Source: Nostoc sp. CMAA1605
Lineage (GTDB): Bacteria; Cyanobacteriota; Cyanobacteriia; Cyanobacteriales; Nostocaceae
NCBI RefSeq assembly: GCF_021596505.1
Contig: NZ_PJIZ01000072.1
Span: 1-40,921 of the forward strand
DNA length: 40,921 bases
Reading direction: 5' to 3'
Below, one piece after another: positions 8,394 through 16,856 of this stretch. The first letter of the stretch is position 1. Every line of letters starts with the position of its first letter. The notes under the pieces were generated by a model that worked only from the letters and a program-made list of their open reading frames with translations, was not told where the DNA came from and did no database searches. A program made the position numbers and the translations under genes.

Positions 8394-9038
8394 TCAATGT
8401 TCTGTTGGTGCATTGGGAACTTGTGCGTCAATTTCTGCTAAAGAAAAATTGGGAATTGACAAGCTACCTTCACCAGTTTTGACAATTTTGGCAGGAGGAA
8501 CGTTAAATTCAATTGTGCCAGTTTTTTGGTTAGTTGTAACTACCAATTGTGTTCCTGGCACAAATTTTACTACTAAAGGTTCGGTTAACTCTTGGGGTTG
8601 GGTTTCACTAGGAGCGATCGCAGCAATTTTTGCGCCAATTGGTAAGTAAATTCCATCACAGTTCCATTTATTTTCTGTAATTTGTCCATCTCCCAAAAAG
8701 TAGATATCTCCCTCTTGTTCAAGATTAGATTTCTTGGGTTTATGAGCATAAATCCCTAAAACTTTCCCTGTTTGATTGAGACACTGCGACCAACCACGGG
8801 CAGATTCTAATATGTATTTTTGTAGCTGCAATTCTACAATCTTTTTTTCTATTTCCGTGGGTGTATAACTCGATGCTTCTGATGAAAATTGGGCTGTCAA
8901 TAAATCATCTAATGCTTGGGTAACTTCGGTATATTGTGGTAGCTTCGTGAGGTTCGGTCTGTCTGCCCATGAAGGACGGGCAATCATGAAGTTAGCGATT
9001 AAAATTAGACATAATACAATAATTTTGCTGAGTCGCAT
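8394..9038 (-). CDS. Secreted protein of unknown function
   Basis: I do not recognise this 214-residue protein. Residues 1-25 form a typical Sec signal peptide (MRLSK, then a hydrophobic core) cleaved near SWA|DRP. The mature part has two visible segments. A helical part (about 30-80) is followed by a beta-rich part (90-210) with CNQTGKVLGIYAH and IYFLGDGQITENKWNCDGIYLPIG, which contain two Cys that could pair. It lies between TauE/SafE and the CadD-like pair on the same strand, with 111- and 71-base gaps, so it may be cotranscribed with them. No metal-binding or enzymatic motif is seen. Confidence 0.75.
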   Translation of the reverse strand: MRLSKIIVLCLILIANFMIARPSWADRPNLTKLPQYTEVTQALDDLLTAQFSSEASSYTPTEIEKKIVELQLQKYILESARGWSQCLNQTGKVLGIYAHKPKKSNLEQEGDIYFLGDGQITENKWNCDGIYLPIGAKIAAIAPSETQPQELTEPLVVKFVPGTQLVVTTNQKTGTIEFNVPPAKIVKTGEGSLSIPNFSLAEIDAQVPNAPTEH

Positions 9039-9109
9039 AATTTGCTCCTGGTAGATTACTGGTATTAGTTGTGATATTCTCTTATCCTGTTTTCTAGATA
9101 AATATTAAG

Positions 9110-9751
9110 CTAAAAATCGATGTTAATTAAGCGATAGCTGCCGCTATCTATTAAGATATAAATTCCCAGTCCAATCAAAATAAAAGGCACGATCGCATGA
9201 CCATAACGAGTTAAAAATCTGGCAATGACTGGATGTAAAGTTAACTGATAAGCTACGTAACACCAAACACTAACTAAGATAACAAAAACACTCAAAATAA
9301 TACTTAAACTCAAGAGATTACTACTAGCAAATAACGGCACATAAATACCGATATTGTCTCCGCCATTAGCAAAAGTCACTACCGCTACTTGATAAGTTTG
9401 GGGAGCAAGTACACCCGCAAATCTTCCAGGTGATGAGTTTAATTCCTCTGAAACTGTCTGGACTTCGTTTTCATCCCGATTTAAATTAATTAAACGGCTA
9501 ATACCTATAACTATGGGAATGAAACCTAAAAGACCAATCCACGCTGCGGGGATAATTAAACCACCAAAAAAACCAGGGAGACTAGCAAGAATCACAGCAC
9601 TAAAGCCTAGATACTGACCAATAATGATATGTCTGCGGCGGAAGTTAGCATTGACTTGAGAAAAAAAGACCATCAAAATAATGATGTCATCAAGGTTGGT
9701 AGCAGCAAAGGATACAATTCCAGAGACGATCGCTTTGACAACACTACCCAT
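9110..9751 (-). CDS. CadD-family cadmium/cation transporter, copy B
   Basis: A membrane protein of about 213 residues with five or six helices. Its N-terminal signature ATNLDDIIILMVFFSQV and the internal FANGGDNIGIYVPLF segment mark the CadD/cadmium-resistance transporter family. I set the start at the ATG at 9751, because this leaves 17 residues before TNLDD, exactly as in the tandem paralogue upstream; a GTG at 9766 overlaps the ribosome-binding sequence GAGGTG. The gap to copy A is about 19 bases, so the two are probably cotranscribed. The charged middle loop differs strongly between the copies. Whether it exports Cd2+ or another substrate is unknown. Confidence 0.85.
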   Translation of the reverse strand: MGSVVKAIVSGIVSFAATNLDDIIILMVFFSQVNANFRRRHIIIGQYLGFSAVILASLPGFFGGLIIPAAWIGLLGFIPIVIGISRLINLNRDENEVQTVSEELNSSPGRFAGVLAPQTYQVAVVTFANGGDNIGIYVPLFASSNLLSLSIILSVFVILVSVWCYVAYQLTLHPVIARFLTRYGHAIVPFILIGLGIYILIDSGSYRLINIDF

Positions 9752-9770
9752 CACAATATTTTTCACCTCG

Positions 9771-10472
9771 TCAATTATTTTCTACTTCCGGTGAGAGTCG
9801 GGGTTTTTTCACCAAACCCACCAAACACAGACAACAAGCCGCTAAAGCCAACGGCGATAAAGCTTGACTATCTAAGATAATAAATACACCCAACCCGACC
9901 AAAACAAAAGGCACTAAATAATTACCATAACGAGTCAAAAGTTCAGCGATCGCTTTTTGGCGAGTTAGCATATAACTGGCATAGCACCAAATCCCAATCA
10001 ACGAGAAGAACACGCCGAGAATCACCAGCAAACCCCCTAAATTATGGCTGGCAAATAATGGTACATATATACCAAGGTTATCACTACCGTTAGCGATCGT
10101 GATTGCTGCCACACTATAAGTCTGGGGAGATAAAAAACTGGCAAATGGCAATTGTTCAGACTCAGATTGATCTTCCTGATTCTCCTCTGATTCATCATTA
10201 CTAGGATTGAGCCAGCGACTCAAACCAATAGCTATTGGTACAAGTCCCAATAATCCAATCCAGTGCCTTGGTAAAACCATCCCACCAAAAAAACCAGGAA
10301 GGCTAGCAATTACCAACGCCGTAAAACCCAAATACTGTCCGAAAACAATATGGCGACGACGGAAAGTTGCGCTGACTTGCGAAAAAAACAGTGTCAGCAT
10401 CACCAAATCATCAAGGTTAGTTGCAGTAAAAGCCGTAATCCCAGAGGGAATGGCAGTGACGAAATTGCTCAT
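9771..10472 (-). CDS. CadD-family cadmium/cation transporter, copy A
   Basis: A 233-residue paralogue of the next gene downstream. It shares the ATNLDDLVMLTLFFSQV signature, RRRHIVFGQYLGFTA and ANGSDNLGIYVPLF. The central cytoplasmic loop is very acidic (NDESEENQEDQSESEQ), whereas copy B has a shorter, less acidic loop; this may alter regulation or metal sensing. The start ATG lies directly after a heptamer array and has no good ribosome-binding site. Two tandem copies could form a heterodimer or reflect duplication for dosage; the sequence does not decide. Confidence 0.85.
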   Translation of the reverse strand: MSNFVTAIPSGITAFTATNLDDLVMLTLFFSQVSATFRRRHIVFGQYLGFTALVIASLPGFFGGMVLPRHWIGLLGLVPIAIGLSRWLNPSNDESEENQEDQSESEQLPFASFLSPQTYSVAAITIANGSDNLGIYVPLFASHNLGGLLVILGVFFSLIGIWCYASYMLTRQKAIAELLTRYGNYLVPFVLVGLGVFIILDSQALSPLALAACCLCLVGLVKKPRLSPEVENN

Positions 10473-10477
10473 AGATT

Positions 10478-10540
10478 TAGGGGTGTAGGGGTGTAAGGGT
10501 GTAGGGATTGTAGGGGTGTAAGGGTGTAGGGGTGCAGGGG
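10478..10540. repeat. Heptamer array GGGTGTA/GGGGTGT abutting a start codon
   Basis: Units such as GGGGTGT and AAGGGTG repeat with period 7. Read on the minus strand, the array ends about 8 bases before the ATG of CadD copy A. The same units occur at 31382-31411 and, in the opposite orientation, at 32972-33010, where they abut the caspase-like gene start. Confidence 0.8.
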
Positions 10541-10587
10541 AAAATAACTATATCCCAATGCCCCATGCCCAATGCCCCATTCCCCAT

Positions 10588-12036
10588 TTATTCAACATCA
10601 CTAAAACTTGCGTGAATCGCATCAATGGAATGCTCTAATTTCTTGACCATTTTGGGATAGCGTAGGCGTTGGATCATGAACCAACCAAAGCCAGCTAAGA
10701 GATAGAGCAAAAATAGGTAAGGAAAGATGTTGTAGGGGGATGGGGGAACAGGAAACAAATCACTTCCAGGGATTCCTAATGTCCCGATGATTGGAATCAT
10801 CATAAATAATACGGCTAGGACTGAGAAAGCTAAATCTAGCGATCGCAGTTTTCCTAGTCTGTGCAGATATACTGGTGCAGCAACGGAAACTAGGATATAT
10901 ACGAGTAAAAAGCCATAGGTGCAAATTGTGCCGGTATAACCGAGAATCACAAACGGCTTAATGCCTAATAAATTCAAGGTTGCGGGTATGATAAATGTGA
11001 TCAGGGAACATAACGCGATCGCTGTATGGGGAGTTAAATTTGCGCCGTGTGCTTTCCCTAAAGAAGTATGAAACAACCCGTGACGCGCCATCATAAACAA
11101 CACCCTAGCAGCAGGATTAATACAAGCTAGAACGCAAGCAAAGAATGATAACAGCGCACCCACACTAATCAATGTGCCTAAGAATCCTACACCTGCTTGT
11201 TCTGCTAAAAATGAAAGTGGCTCCTCAGTTTTGGCTAAATCTACAGCACTACCTCTAAAACCTAAGACTTCGATATAAGCCATGATCATAAAAAACACAC
11301 CCGTCCAAATCGCACTTTGCATCACCGATTTGGGAATATTTTTCAAGGGTTTTTTGGCTTCATCTCCCAAGGAAGTCGCGCTTTCAAAGCCGGAAAAACC
11401 AAATACTACTAAAACTACTCCTAATGATACTCCTCCGGGTGTTGCTCCTTGTAGTGTCAGTTGGGAAATATCAAAAGCAAAGCCTTTTTGCAACCAAATA
11501 ATCAGTCCCAATACCAGAATTAAGCCTATGGAAAAGGCCTCTAATAACAGCATCATCTTGGCTGACAGTTGGATGTCTTTATAAGCCACATACCACGCCA
11601 AAACTGTTCCTAAAGCAAATAACGTTAGGACATGGGTATGAATCCCAATGTGAGTTAACAAAGACTGACCAAAAATCGCAAAGCCACATAATGTGGACAT
11701 TCCCGTAAACAGGTAGGCAAGAACCAAACCCCAGGCTGACAAAACACCAGATGTGACACCTAGTCCTTTAACGATGTAGGAATATAAAGAACCAGGAGAG
11801 GCTGAACGGCGTGCAAATTGATTGATGTTGACAGCTACAAACATCAAACCCATCATACCAATCAAAAAACTCAACCATGTGCCGTTACCAGCAGAGGCGT
11901 AAATCAATCCTAAATTCGCTGCTGGTGTAGTTGTAGGTGCAATCACTGCTATGGATTGCGCTAAAACTTCACCGTAGGATAGACACTCTTTTTTTAAACC
12001 ATGAACGCTTTGAGTCAGTTCGATTTCAGCTGTCAT
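10588..12036 (-). CDS. APC-superfamily amino-acid/amine permease
   Basis: A protein of about 482 residues with some 12 membrane helices. The APC helix-1 motif is seen in GEVLAQSIAVIAPTTTPAANLGLIYASAGNG, with later FGFSGFESATSLGDEAKKPLKNIPKS, the usual APC loop after helix 6. The ATG at 12036 is preferred, since AGGA precedes it by 8 bases; an in-frame ATG at 12057 would add seven residues. It is transcribed away from the LysR gene, a frequent arrangement for a regulator and its target. Substrate is unknown: amino acids, polyamines or amines are all possible. Confidence 0.85.
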   Translation of the reverse strand: MTAEIELTQSVHGLKKECLSYGEVLAQSIAVIAPTTTPAANLGLIYASAGNGTWLSFLIGMMGLMFVAVNINQFARRSASPGSLYSYIVKGLGVTSGVLSAWGLVLAYLFTGMSTLCGFAIFGQSLLTHIGIHTHVLTLFALGTVLAWYVAYKDIQLSAKMMLLLEAFSIGLILVLGLIIWLQKGFAFDISQLTLQGATPGGVSLGVVLVVFGFSGFESATSLGDEAKKPLKNIPKSVMQSAIWTGVFFMIMAYIEVLGFRGSAVDLAKTEEPLSFLAEQAGVGFLGTLISVGALLSFFACVLACINPAARVLFMMARHGLFHTSLGKAHGANLTPHTAIALCSLITFIIPATLNLLGIKPFVILGYTGTICTYGFLLVYILVSVAAPVYLHRLGKLRSLDLAFSVLAVLFMMIPIIGTLGIPGSDLFPVPPSPYNIFPYLFLLYLLAGFGWFMIQRLRYPKMVKKLEHSIDAIHASFSDVE

Positions 12037-12380
12037 ACACCATATCCTTTTACCCAACTACTTAATTCTTTCGGTGAAGAGTTACAGCCTTTACTAGAGC
12101 AAACACTTGTTATTGAAGACTAGGTGTTAATTTATCCCCCCTAAGTTAGAGAATCAAATACTATTTTTTGTGATTTCGATAAATAGAAGTTATTAATAGG
12201 GACTGGGGATTGGGGACTGGGGACTGGTAATTGGTAAGGATTTCTAGTATTTTGACTGGCTTCTTCATCAAAAAAATGTATCTGCAAATACGATTTTTTC
12301 GTATTCGTCAAAACATCTTTTTTTTACATTTACTGAGTAAAATTCAATGCGGGTGTTGGGAGTGTTTTTTGGGTATATGA
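12037..12380. other. Divergent promoter region, permease and LysR
   Basis: This shared upstream region contains a GGGGACT/GGGGATT repeat (about 12199-12228) and the dyad at 12287-12305. No gene is seen in it. Both promoters are expected here, but I cannot place convincing -35 and -10 boxes. Confidence 0.5.
12287..12305. promoter_or_regulatory. Candidate LysR operator dyad
   Basis: AATACGA and TCGTATT are perfect inverted halves around a TTTTT centre. LysR regulators usually bind interrupted dyads in the gap shared with a divergent target, and this is a clear dyad about 75 bases from the LysR start. The spacing is slightly wider than the classical T-N11-A box, so assignment is tentative. Confidence 0.4.
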
Positions 12381-13319
12381 ATGGCAGGAATGACGCTTGA
12401 TCAGTTAAGGATTTTTTTAGCTGTCGCAGAACATTTACACTTTACTCGTGCAGCAGAGGAACTCTACATTACACAACCTGCTGTGAGTGCGGCTATCCAA
12501 AGTTTAGAAGAAGAGTACGGCGTGAGATTGTTCCATCGGATTGGCCGCCATATCGAGATTGCTGAACCAGGTAAGTTACTGCAAGTAGAAGCTCAAAAAA
12601 TTATGGATCAAGTGACGTTGACAGAACGCTCCCTCAGAGAATTGAATGATTTACAACGAGGAGAACTTAATTTAGGTTCGAGTCTGACAATCGGTAATTA
12701 TTGGCTACCAGAGAAAATTACCAAATTTCAACACAAATACCCCCGCATCGCAATTAATTGCACCCTCGCCAATGCAGAGACAATCTGCGCTGGAACTGCT
12801 ACAGGTAAGTTTGATTTAGGCTTAGTGGAAGGAGAGGTGAAGCCATCACTCAAGAATGTATTAGAGGAAGAGATAGTGGGAGGCGATCGCTTATTAATTG
12901 TAGTCGGTCAGTATCATCCTTGGTATGACCATCCAGAAGTGACCTTATCCGACTTATCCAAAAGCGGTTGGATAATGCGCGAAGCCGGTTCTGGAACTCA
13001 ACAACAATTTGAACAAGCCTTGCAAAATTGGGGTATTCATCCTCTGCAATTAGATGTCATATCCATCTTGAATAGTGGGGAAATGGTAAAAGCTGTAGTC
13101 GAAAATGGCATTGGTGCAGCAGCTATTTCTGAATTAATGGTGAAGAAGGAACTGCAATTGGGTACTTTAAGGTCTATTCAGGTGATCGATAACCACTCTC
13201 AACCTAACCCACGCCAGCCGCAATACTTGCAAATCGTCCGCGCCTTTTTGAAACTCAAGCATCGCCAACGTTTTCAAACTAAGCTTTCTAAGGCTTTTGA
13301 GGAAATTCTTAGTCAATAG
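12381..13319 (+). CDS. LysR-family transcriptional regulator
   Basis: A 312-residue regulator. Residues 4-63 form the winged helix-turn-helix (MTLDQLRIFLAVAEHLHFTR, then AAEELYITQPAVSAAIQSLE), followed by a linker helix and a two-lobed effector domain from about residue 92 to 300. The ATG at 12381 is preceded by GGG at 7 bases; an ATG at 12390 would give the family-typical MTLDQLR start but has AGGA too close. It is divergent from the APC permease and upstream of a membrane protein and a TauE/SafE gene, which are its likeliest targets. General similarity to CysL/CbbR-type members is my impression; the inducer is unknown. Confidence 0.88.
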   Translation: MAGMTLDQLRIFLAVAEHLHFTRAAEELYITQPAVSAAIQSLEEEYGVRLFHRIGRHIEIAEPGKLLQVEAQKIMDQVTLTERSLRELNDLQRGELNLGSSLTIGNYWLPEKITKFQHKYPRIAINCTLANAETICAGTATGKFDLGLVEGEVKPSLKNVLEEEIVGGDRLLIVVGQYHPWYDHPEVTLSDLSKSGWIMREAGSGTQQQFEQALQNWGIHPLQLDVISILNSGEMVKAVVENGIGAAAISELMVKKELQLGTLRSIQVIDNHSQPNPRQPQYLQIVRAFLKLKHRQRFQTKLSKAFEEILSQ

Positions 13320-13608
13320 TCATTAGTCAATAGTCAGCACGGGCTAAACGCCCCGCTACCGCTAACATGACTCAGCACTCAGCACTTATGTATAAAATAA
13401 ACATTTACATTTAGTAATCAACGCATAAATTACCCTGTGTTTATCATTTACATACTCTAAATAATTATTTGGTTAGTAATATTTTTTACTTAAAAGTCTT
13501 AATCGTGATTTGAAATACAGTTTTGATTTTACGAATGTGTATTTCTTGATAGATTTTTATGTCTTTTTATATTAAACTACGGTAAGTAGATAGAGAAAAG
13601 GTACTTTT
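13320..13608. other. Intergenic region
   Basis: After the LysR stop come GTCAATA-type heptamers (13313-13336) and a G/C-rich repeat (ACGGGCTAAACGCCCCGCTA, about 13339) that resembles common Nostoc intergenic sequence. The rest is AT-rich promoter-like DNA before the next gene. Confidence 0.5.
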
Positions 13609-14073
13609 ATGGAAAATACGCAAAATTTTAGTGATGAATTAAACGAAAACGCAATAAACATATCCCAGGACTTATCAGAGACAAGCACTGGAAGAGTTAA
13701 TTTTGGAAGCATTTTGAAGAAAATCAGGGGTGGATTTTTCTTTGTGCTGGGGTATATGTTGTCACCTTTATCTTGGTGGAATGATCTATTTTTTAATTTG
13801 CCTGTCGCCTATGGTTTTGGCTATCTGTGTAGTTTGTTAAATAAAGATTTGTTAATTCCCTGTGCGATCGCGGGGTATTGGCTATCGAATGTCGCCGGGA
13901 TTCTCTTAATGCAGGCGGGAGTTGTAGACGTATTTCAAAATCAACCCCAAGAACGCAACCTCAAAAAAGAACTCTTAATGGGTTTAGCTTCATCCACTGT
14001 CTACACCCTAGTCATTCTGGCACTCATCCAATTCAAGATTCTAGACACTCCAGACTTATTCCCCGGTAGTTAG
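13609..14073 (+). CDS. Small membrane protein, unknown function
   Basis: I do not recognise this 154-residue protein. It has an acidic soluble N-terminus of about 35 residues, then about three to four hydrophobic segments (residues 41-60, 64-80, 83-105 and 125-145). The start is good: AAAGG lies 7 bases before the ATG. The last codons are embedded in a hairpin terminator, so it is transcribed as its own unit or as the end of one. It lies between LysR and a TauE/SafE gene on the same strand. Confidence 0.75.
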   Translation: MENTQNFSDELNENAINISQDLSETSTGRVNFGSILKKIRGGFFFVLGYMLSPLSWWNDLFFNLPVAYGFGYLCSLLNKDLLIPCAIAGYWLSNVAGILLMQAGVVDVFQNQPQERNLKKELLMGLASSTVYTLVILALIQFKILDTPDLFPGS

Positions 14074-14087
14074 TCGGGGTTTTTTTT
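14061..14087 (+). terminator. Rho-independent terminator overlapping a stop codon
   Basis: CCCCG (14061-14065) pairs with CGGGG (14075-14079) and is followed at once by a run of eight T (14080-14087). The TAG stop of the preceding gene (14071-14073) sits in the 9-base loop, so the stem starts within the coding region. This is the clearest plus-strand terminator in the window. Confidence 0.85.
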
Positions 14088-14163
14088 CGGGATGAATATT
14101 CATCCCCAAGTGGCTTGAAACTTATTAACTTCAGTCGGGACATCGGGATTAGGCAGTCATAGC

Positions 14164-14189
14164 AATTAAAAATTAAAAATTAAAAATTC
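14164..14189. repeat. Heptamer repeat AATTAAA
   Basis: About three AATTAAA units occur in the gap between the terminator and the second TauE/SafE gene. A C-rich CCCCAGT pair follows at about 14231-14250. Confidence 0.7.
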
Positions 14190-14268
14190 AACATGACAGC
14201 ACCAACAGATAAAAATCAAAATTTCACCTAATTCCCAGTCCCCAGTCCCCATTTCCTCTTCAATAATC

Positions 14269-15072
14269 ATGGACTATTTACTACTACCTTTTTTGAGTTT
14301 TGTTATTGGCATCATCGTCGGTTTAACGGGGATTGGTGGCGCGTCTCTCATCACCCCGATGTTAATCTTCGTTTTTCAAGTTCCCCCATCTATTGCAGTC
14401 AGTTCGGATGTAGTCGCCGCCACTCTGATGAAATTTATCGGTGGCTGGAAACATTGGCAGCAAAAGACTTTAGATGTAGAGGTAGTCAAATGGCTAGCCT
14501 TGGGAAGCGTCCCTGGTTCACTCCTGGGTGTAGGAATTCTCTACCTCATTAAACAGACACAGACACTCAACCTCGATGATATTTTGCTCAGAGCAATTGG
14601 CGTAATGATTCTTCTCGTCGCCATCATTGGACTAGTGCAGATTTTCTTAAAAGCCTTCTTCCCCGATGTCAAGTTACCAGAAATCTCAAAATTTGACTTA
14701 AATACCCCAGGCGGTAAAATCCAAAGCTTAGTAGTGGGTGCAATTTTAGGCTGCATGGTGGGAATGACTAGCGTATCATCAGGTTCAATGTTTGCGATCG
14801 TTCTAATCACCTTCTTTTGCTTAGACTCCCGCAAACTAGTAGGTACAGACTTAGCACAAGCCGCCATCCTACTCCTATTCACATCACTAGGTCATATTTT
14901 TCTAGGTACAGTTGACTGGGGTTTAGTCTTCCCCATCTGGTGCGGCACAGTTCCAGGAGTCATAGTTGGTGCTAAACTCTGTCAAATGATGCCCCAAAAG
15001 ACCCTCAGACTAGTAATCTACACCATCCTAGTAGGAGTAAGCTGGAAACTCGTCTATCACACCACCGCCTAA
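14269..15072 (+). CDS. TauE/SafE-family permease, second copy
   Basis: A 267-residue membrane protein of about eight helices with the family's first-half motif IGIIVGLTGIGGASLITPML and a second-half motif GAILGCMVGMTSVSSGSMFA. It is clearly different from the copy at 7455-8282 and lacks an adjacent DUF1634 gene, so it belongs to another subfamily. A short C-rich repeat leader precedes the ATG. It follows the LysR gene and a membrane protein, but the terminator at 14061-14087 separates it from them, so it needs its own promoter. Confidence 0.86.
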   Translation: MDYLLLPFLSFVIGIIVGLTGIGGASLITPMLIFVFQVPPSIAVSSDVVAATLMKFIGGWKHWQQKTLDVEVVKWLALGSVPGSLLGVGILYLIKQTQTLNLDDILLRAIGVMILLVAIIGLVQIFLKAFFPDVKLPEISKFDLNTPGGKIQSLVVGAILGCMVGMTSVSSGSMFAIVLITFFCLDSRKLVGTDLAQAAILLLFTSLGHIFLGTVDWGLVFPIWCGTVPGVIVGAKLCQMMPQKTLRLVIYTILVGVSWKLVYHTTA

Positions 15073-15076
15073 TTTC

Positions 15077-15109
15077 AATTCAAAATTCAAAATTCAAAAT
15101 TCAAAATTA
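15077..15109. repeat. Heptamer repeat TTCAAAA
   Basis: About four to five AATTCAA/TTCAAAA units follow the stop of the TauE/SafE gene. The same array recurs after the sat gene at 32922-32953. Confidence 0.8.
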
Positions 15110-15255
15110 GGCGTTTCTGAATCAGAGTACATAATGCAAAAATTACCCTTGCTTTTCTTTGTACCTTTGCGCCTTTGCGCCTTTGCGTGAGACATTTAAA
15201 GCTAATAATATAAGAAGACGCTTCACATTTCTTAAACATTAGCTTAAACAAAACC

Positions 15256-16230
15256 ATGGCCAGAGACTTACGGGGATTTATTAAAATTCTAGAAGAAAGA
15301 GGACAATTAAGGCGGATTTCTGCCCCAGTTGACCCAGACTTAGAAATAGCAGAAATTTCCAACCGGATGCTACAACAAGGTGGCCCTGGCTTGTTATTTG
15401 AAAACGTTAAAGGTGCATCCTTCCCCGTTGCAGTCAACTTGATGGGAACTGTAGAAAGGATATGCTGGGCGATGAATATGCAGCATCCCCAAGAATTAGA
15501 AACTCTGGGTAAAAAGCTGAGTCTGCTGCAACAACCAAAGCCACCAAAAAAGATTTCCCAAGCCATCGACTTTGGGAAAGTGCTGTTTGATGTAGTCAAA
15601 GCTAAACCAGGGAGAGACTTTTTCCCCGCCTGTCAGCAGGTAGTAATTGAAGGGGATGATTTAGACTTAAATAAGTTACCTTTAATACGTCCTTACCCTG
15701 GGGATGCAGGTAAGATTATCACCCTCGGACTAGTAATTACAAAGGATTGTGAGACAGGTACGCCAAACGTCGGCGTGTATCGTTTACAACTGCAATCTAA
15801 AAATACCATGACCGTTCACTGGCTATCAGTGCGGGGTGGGGCGAGACATTTACGCAAAGCTGCCGAAAAAGGCAAAAAATTAGAAATAGCGATCGCATTA
15901 GGTGTAGATCCTTTAATTATCATGGCTGCTGCTACACCCATCCCTGTAGATTTATCAGAATGGTTATTTGCAGGACTTTACGGCGGTTCTGGTGTCAATC
16001 TGGCGAAGTGTAAAACCGTAGATTTAGAAGTTCCCGCCGATTCTGAGTTTGTCTTAGAAGGGACAATCACACCAGGGGAAGTATTACCAGATGGCCCCTT
16101 TGGCGATCACATGGGGTATTACGGCGGCGTGGAAGATTCCCCCTTGATTCGTTTTCAGTGCATGACACACCGCAAAGACCCGGTTTACCTGACCACATTT
16201 AGCGGTCGTCCCCCAAAGAAGAAGCGATGA
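15256..16230 (+). pseudogene. UbiD-family decarboxylase, N-terminal two thirds (frameshifted)
   Basis: A reading frame of 324 codons covers the prenyl-FMN-binding core of UbiD-type decarboxylases. Visible family segments are NVGVYRLQ, the SVRGGARHLRKA loop, LEGTITPGE, and GPFGDHMGYYGG. Such enzymes decarboxylate aromatic or unsaturated acids with prenylated FMN; UbiD itself acts in quinone synthesis. The frame is intact up to SGRPPK (about residue 321), then runs out of frame into KKR and TGA. The family continues PKEEAMMAIALNR, which is present in the -1 frame directly after. One base is missing in the run C5A3 at 16210-16217, or the ribosome must slip there. The gene is therefore broken, mis-sequenced or recoded. 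Confidence 0.85.
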
Positions 16231-16763
16231 TGGCGATCGCCCTCAATCGGATCTATACTCCTATTTTGCGGCAACAAGTCTCAGAAATCGTAGATTTCTT
16301 CTTACCAATGGAAGCTTTGAGTTATAAAGCCGCAATTATTTCCATTGATAAAGCTTACCCAGGACAAGCAAGACGCGCCGCCTTAGCCTTTTGGAGTGCA
16401 TTACCCCAATTTACTTACACCAAATTTGTGATTGTCGTTGATAAAGACATTAACATTCGTGATCCCCGCCAAGTAGTATGGGCGATTAGTTCCAAAGTTG
16501 ACCCCACAAGAGATGTGTTTATTCTCCCCAATACCCCCTTTGACACCTTAGATTTTGCCAGTGAGAAAATCGGTTTAGGTGGACGTATGGGAATTGATGC
16601 AACTACCAAAATTCCCCCAGAAACAGACCATGAATGGGGCGCGCCTTTAGAATCTGATTTAGATGTAGCCGCAATGGTAGATAGACGCTGGGCTGAGTAT
16701 GGTTTAGCGGATTTACAGTTAGGTGAAGTTGACCCGAATTTGTTTGGTTACGATATGAAATAA
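16227..16763 (+). pseudogene. UbiD-family decarboxylase, C-terminal third
   Basis: The remaining UbiD sequence (MMAIALNRIYTPILRQQ up to the C-terminus), 178 codons, is uninterrupted to a normal C-terminal end. It contains DINIRDPRQVVWAISSKVDP and GGRMGIDATTK, standard for the oligomerisation domain of the family. Its first ATG overlaps the TGA that ends the N-terminal part (ATGATG at 16227-16232), so reinitiation could make it as a separate chain. Together the two parts would make a protein of about 500 residues, the usual family size. No sign of further decay is seen, which favours a recent single-base event or a sequencing error. Confidence 0.85.
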
Positions 16764-16780
16764 GTTGATTTTTGACTGTT

Positions 16781-16845
16781 GTAGGGGTGGGTTTAAACAA
16801 AATATCTGTTTTTAAACGTAAATATCTACCAAAACCCGCCCCTAC
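16781..16845. mobile_element. 65-bp MITE-like element with 8-bp target duplication
   Basis: GTAGGGGTGGGTTT (16781-16794) and AAACCCGCCCCTAC (16832-16845) are 14-bp terminal inverted repeats with a single mismatch, which becomes a G-U pair in RNA. The element is flanked by an 8-base direct repeat, TGACTGTT (16773-16780 and 16846-16853), as expected of a target-site duplication. It lies between the convergent UbiD and TspO genes and codes for nothing. Confidence 0.75.
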
Positions 16846-16856
16846 TGACTGTTGAT

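Noticed and set aside
15087..15599. Minus-strand frame overlapping the start of UbiD
   Set aside because: It lies opposite strongly supported UbiD coding sequence, and its translation has no signal beyond the complement of repeats.
16227..16763. Separate small UbiD-like gene
   Set aside because: It is the exact continuation of the preceding frame in the family; a single base restores one gene, so it is not an independent subunit by descent.
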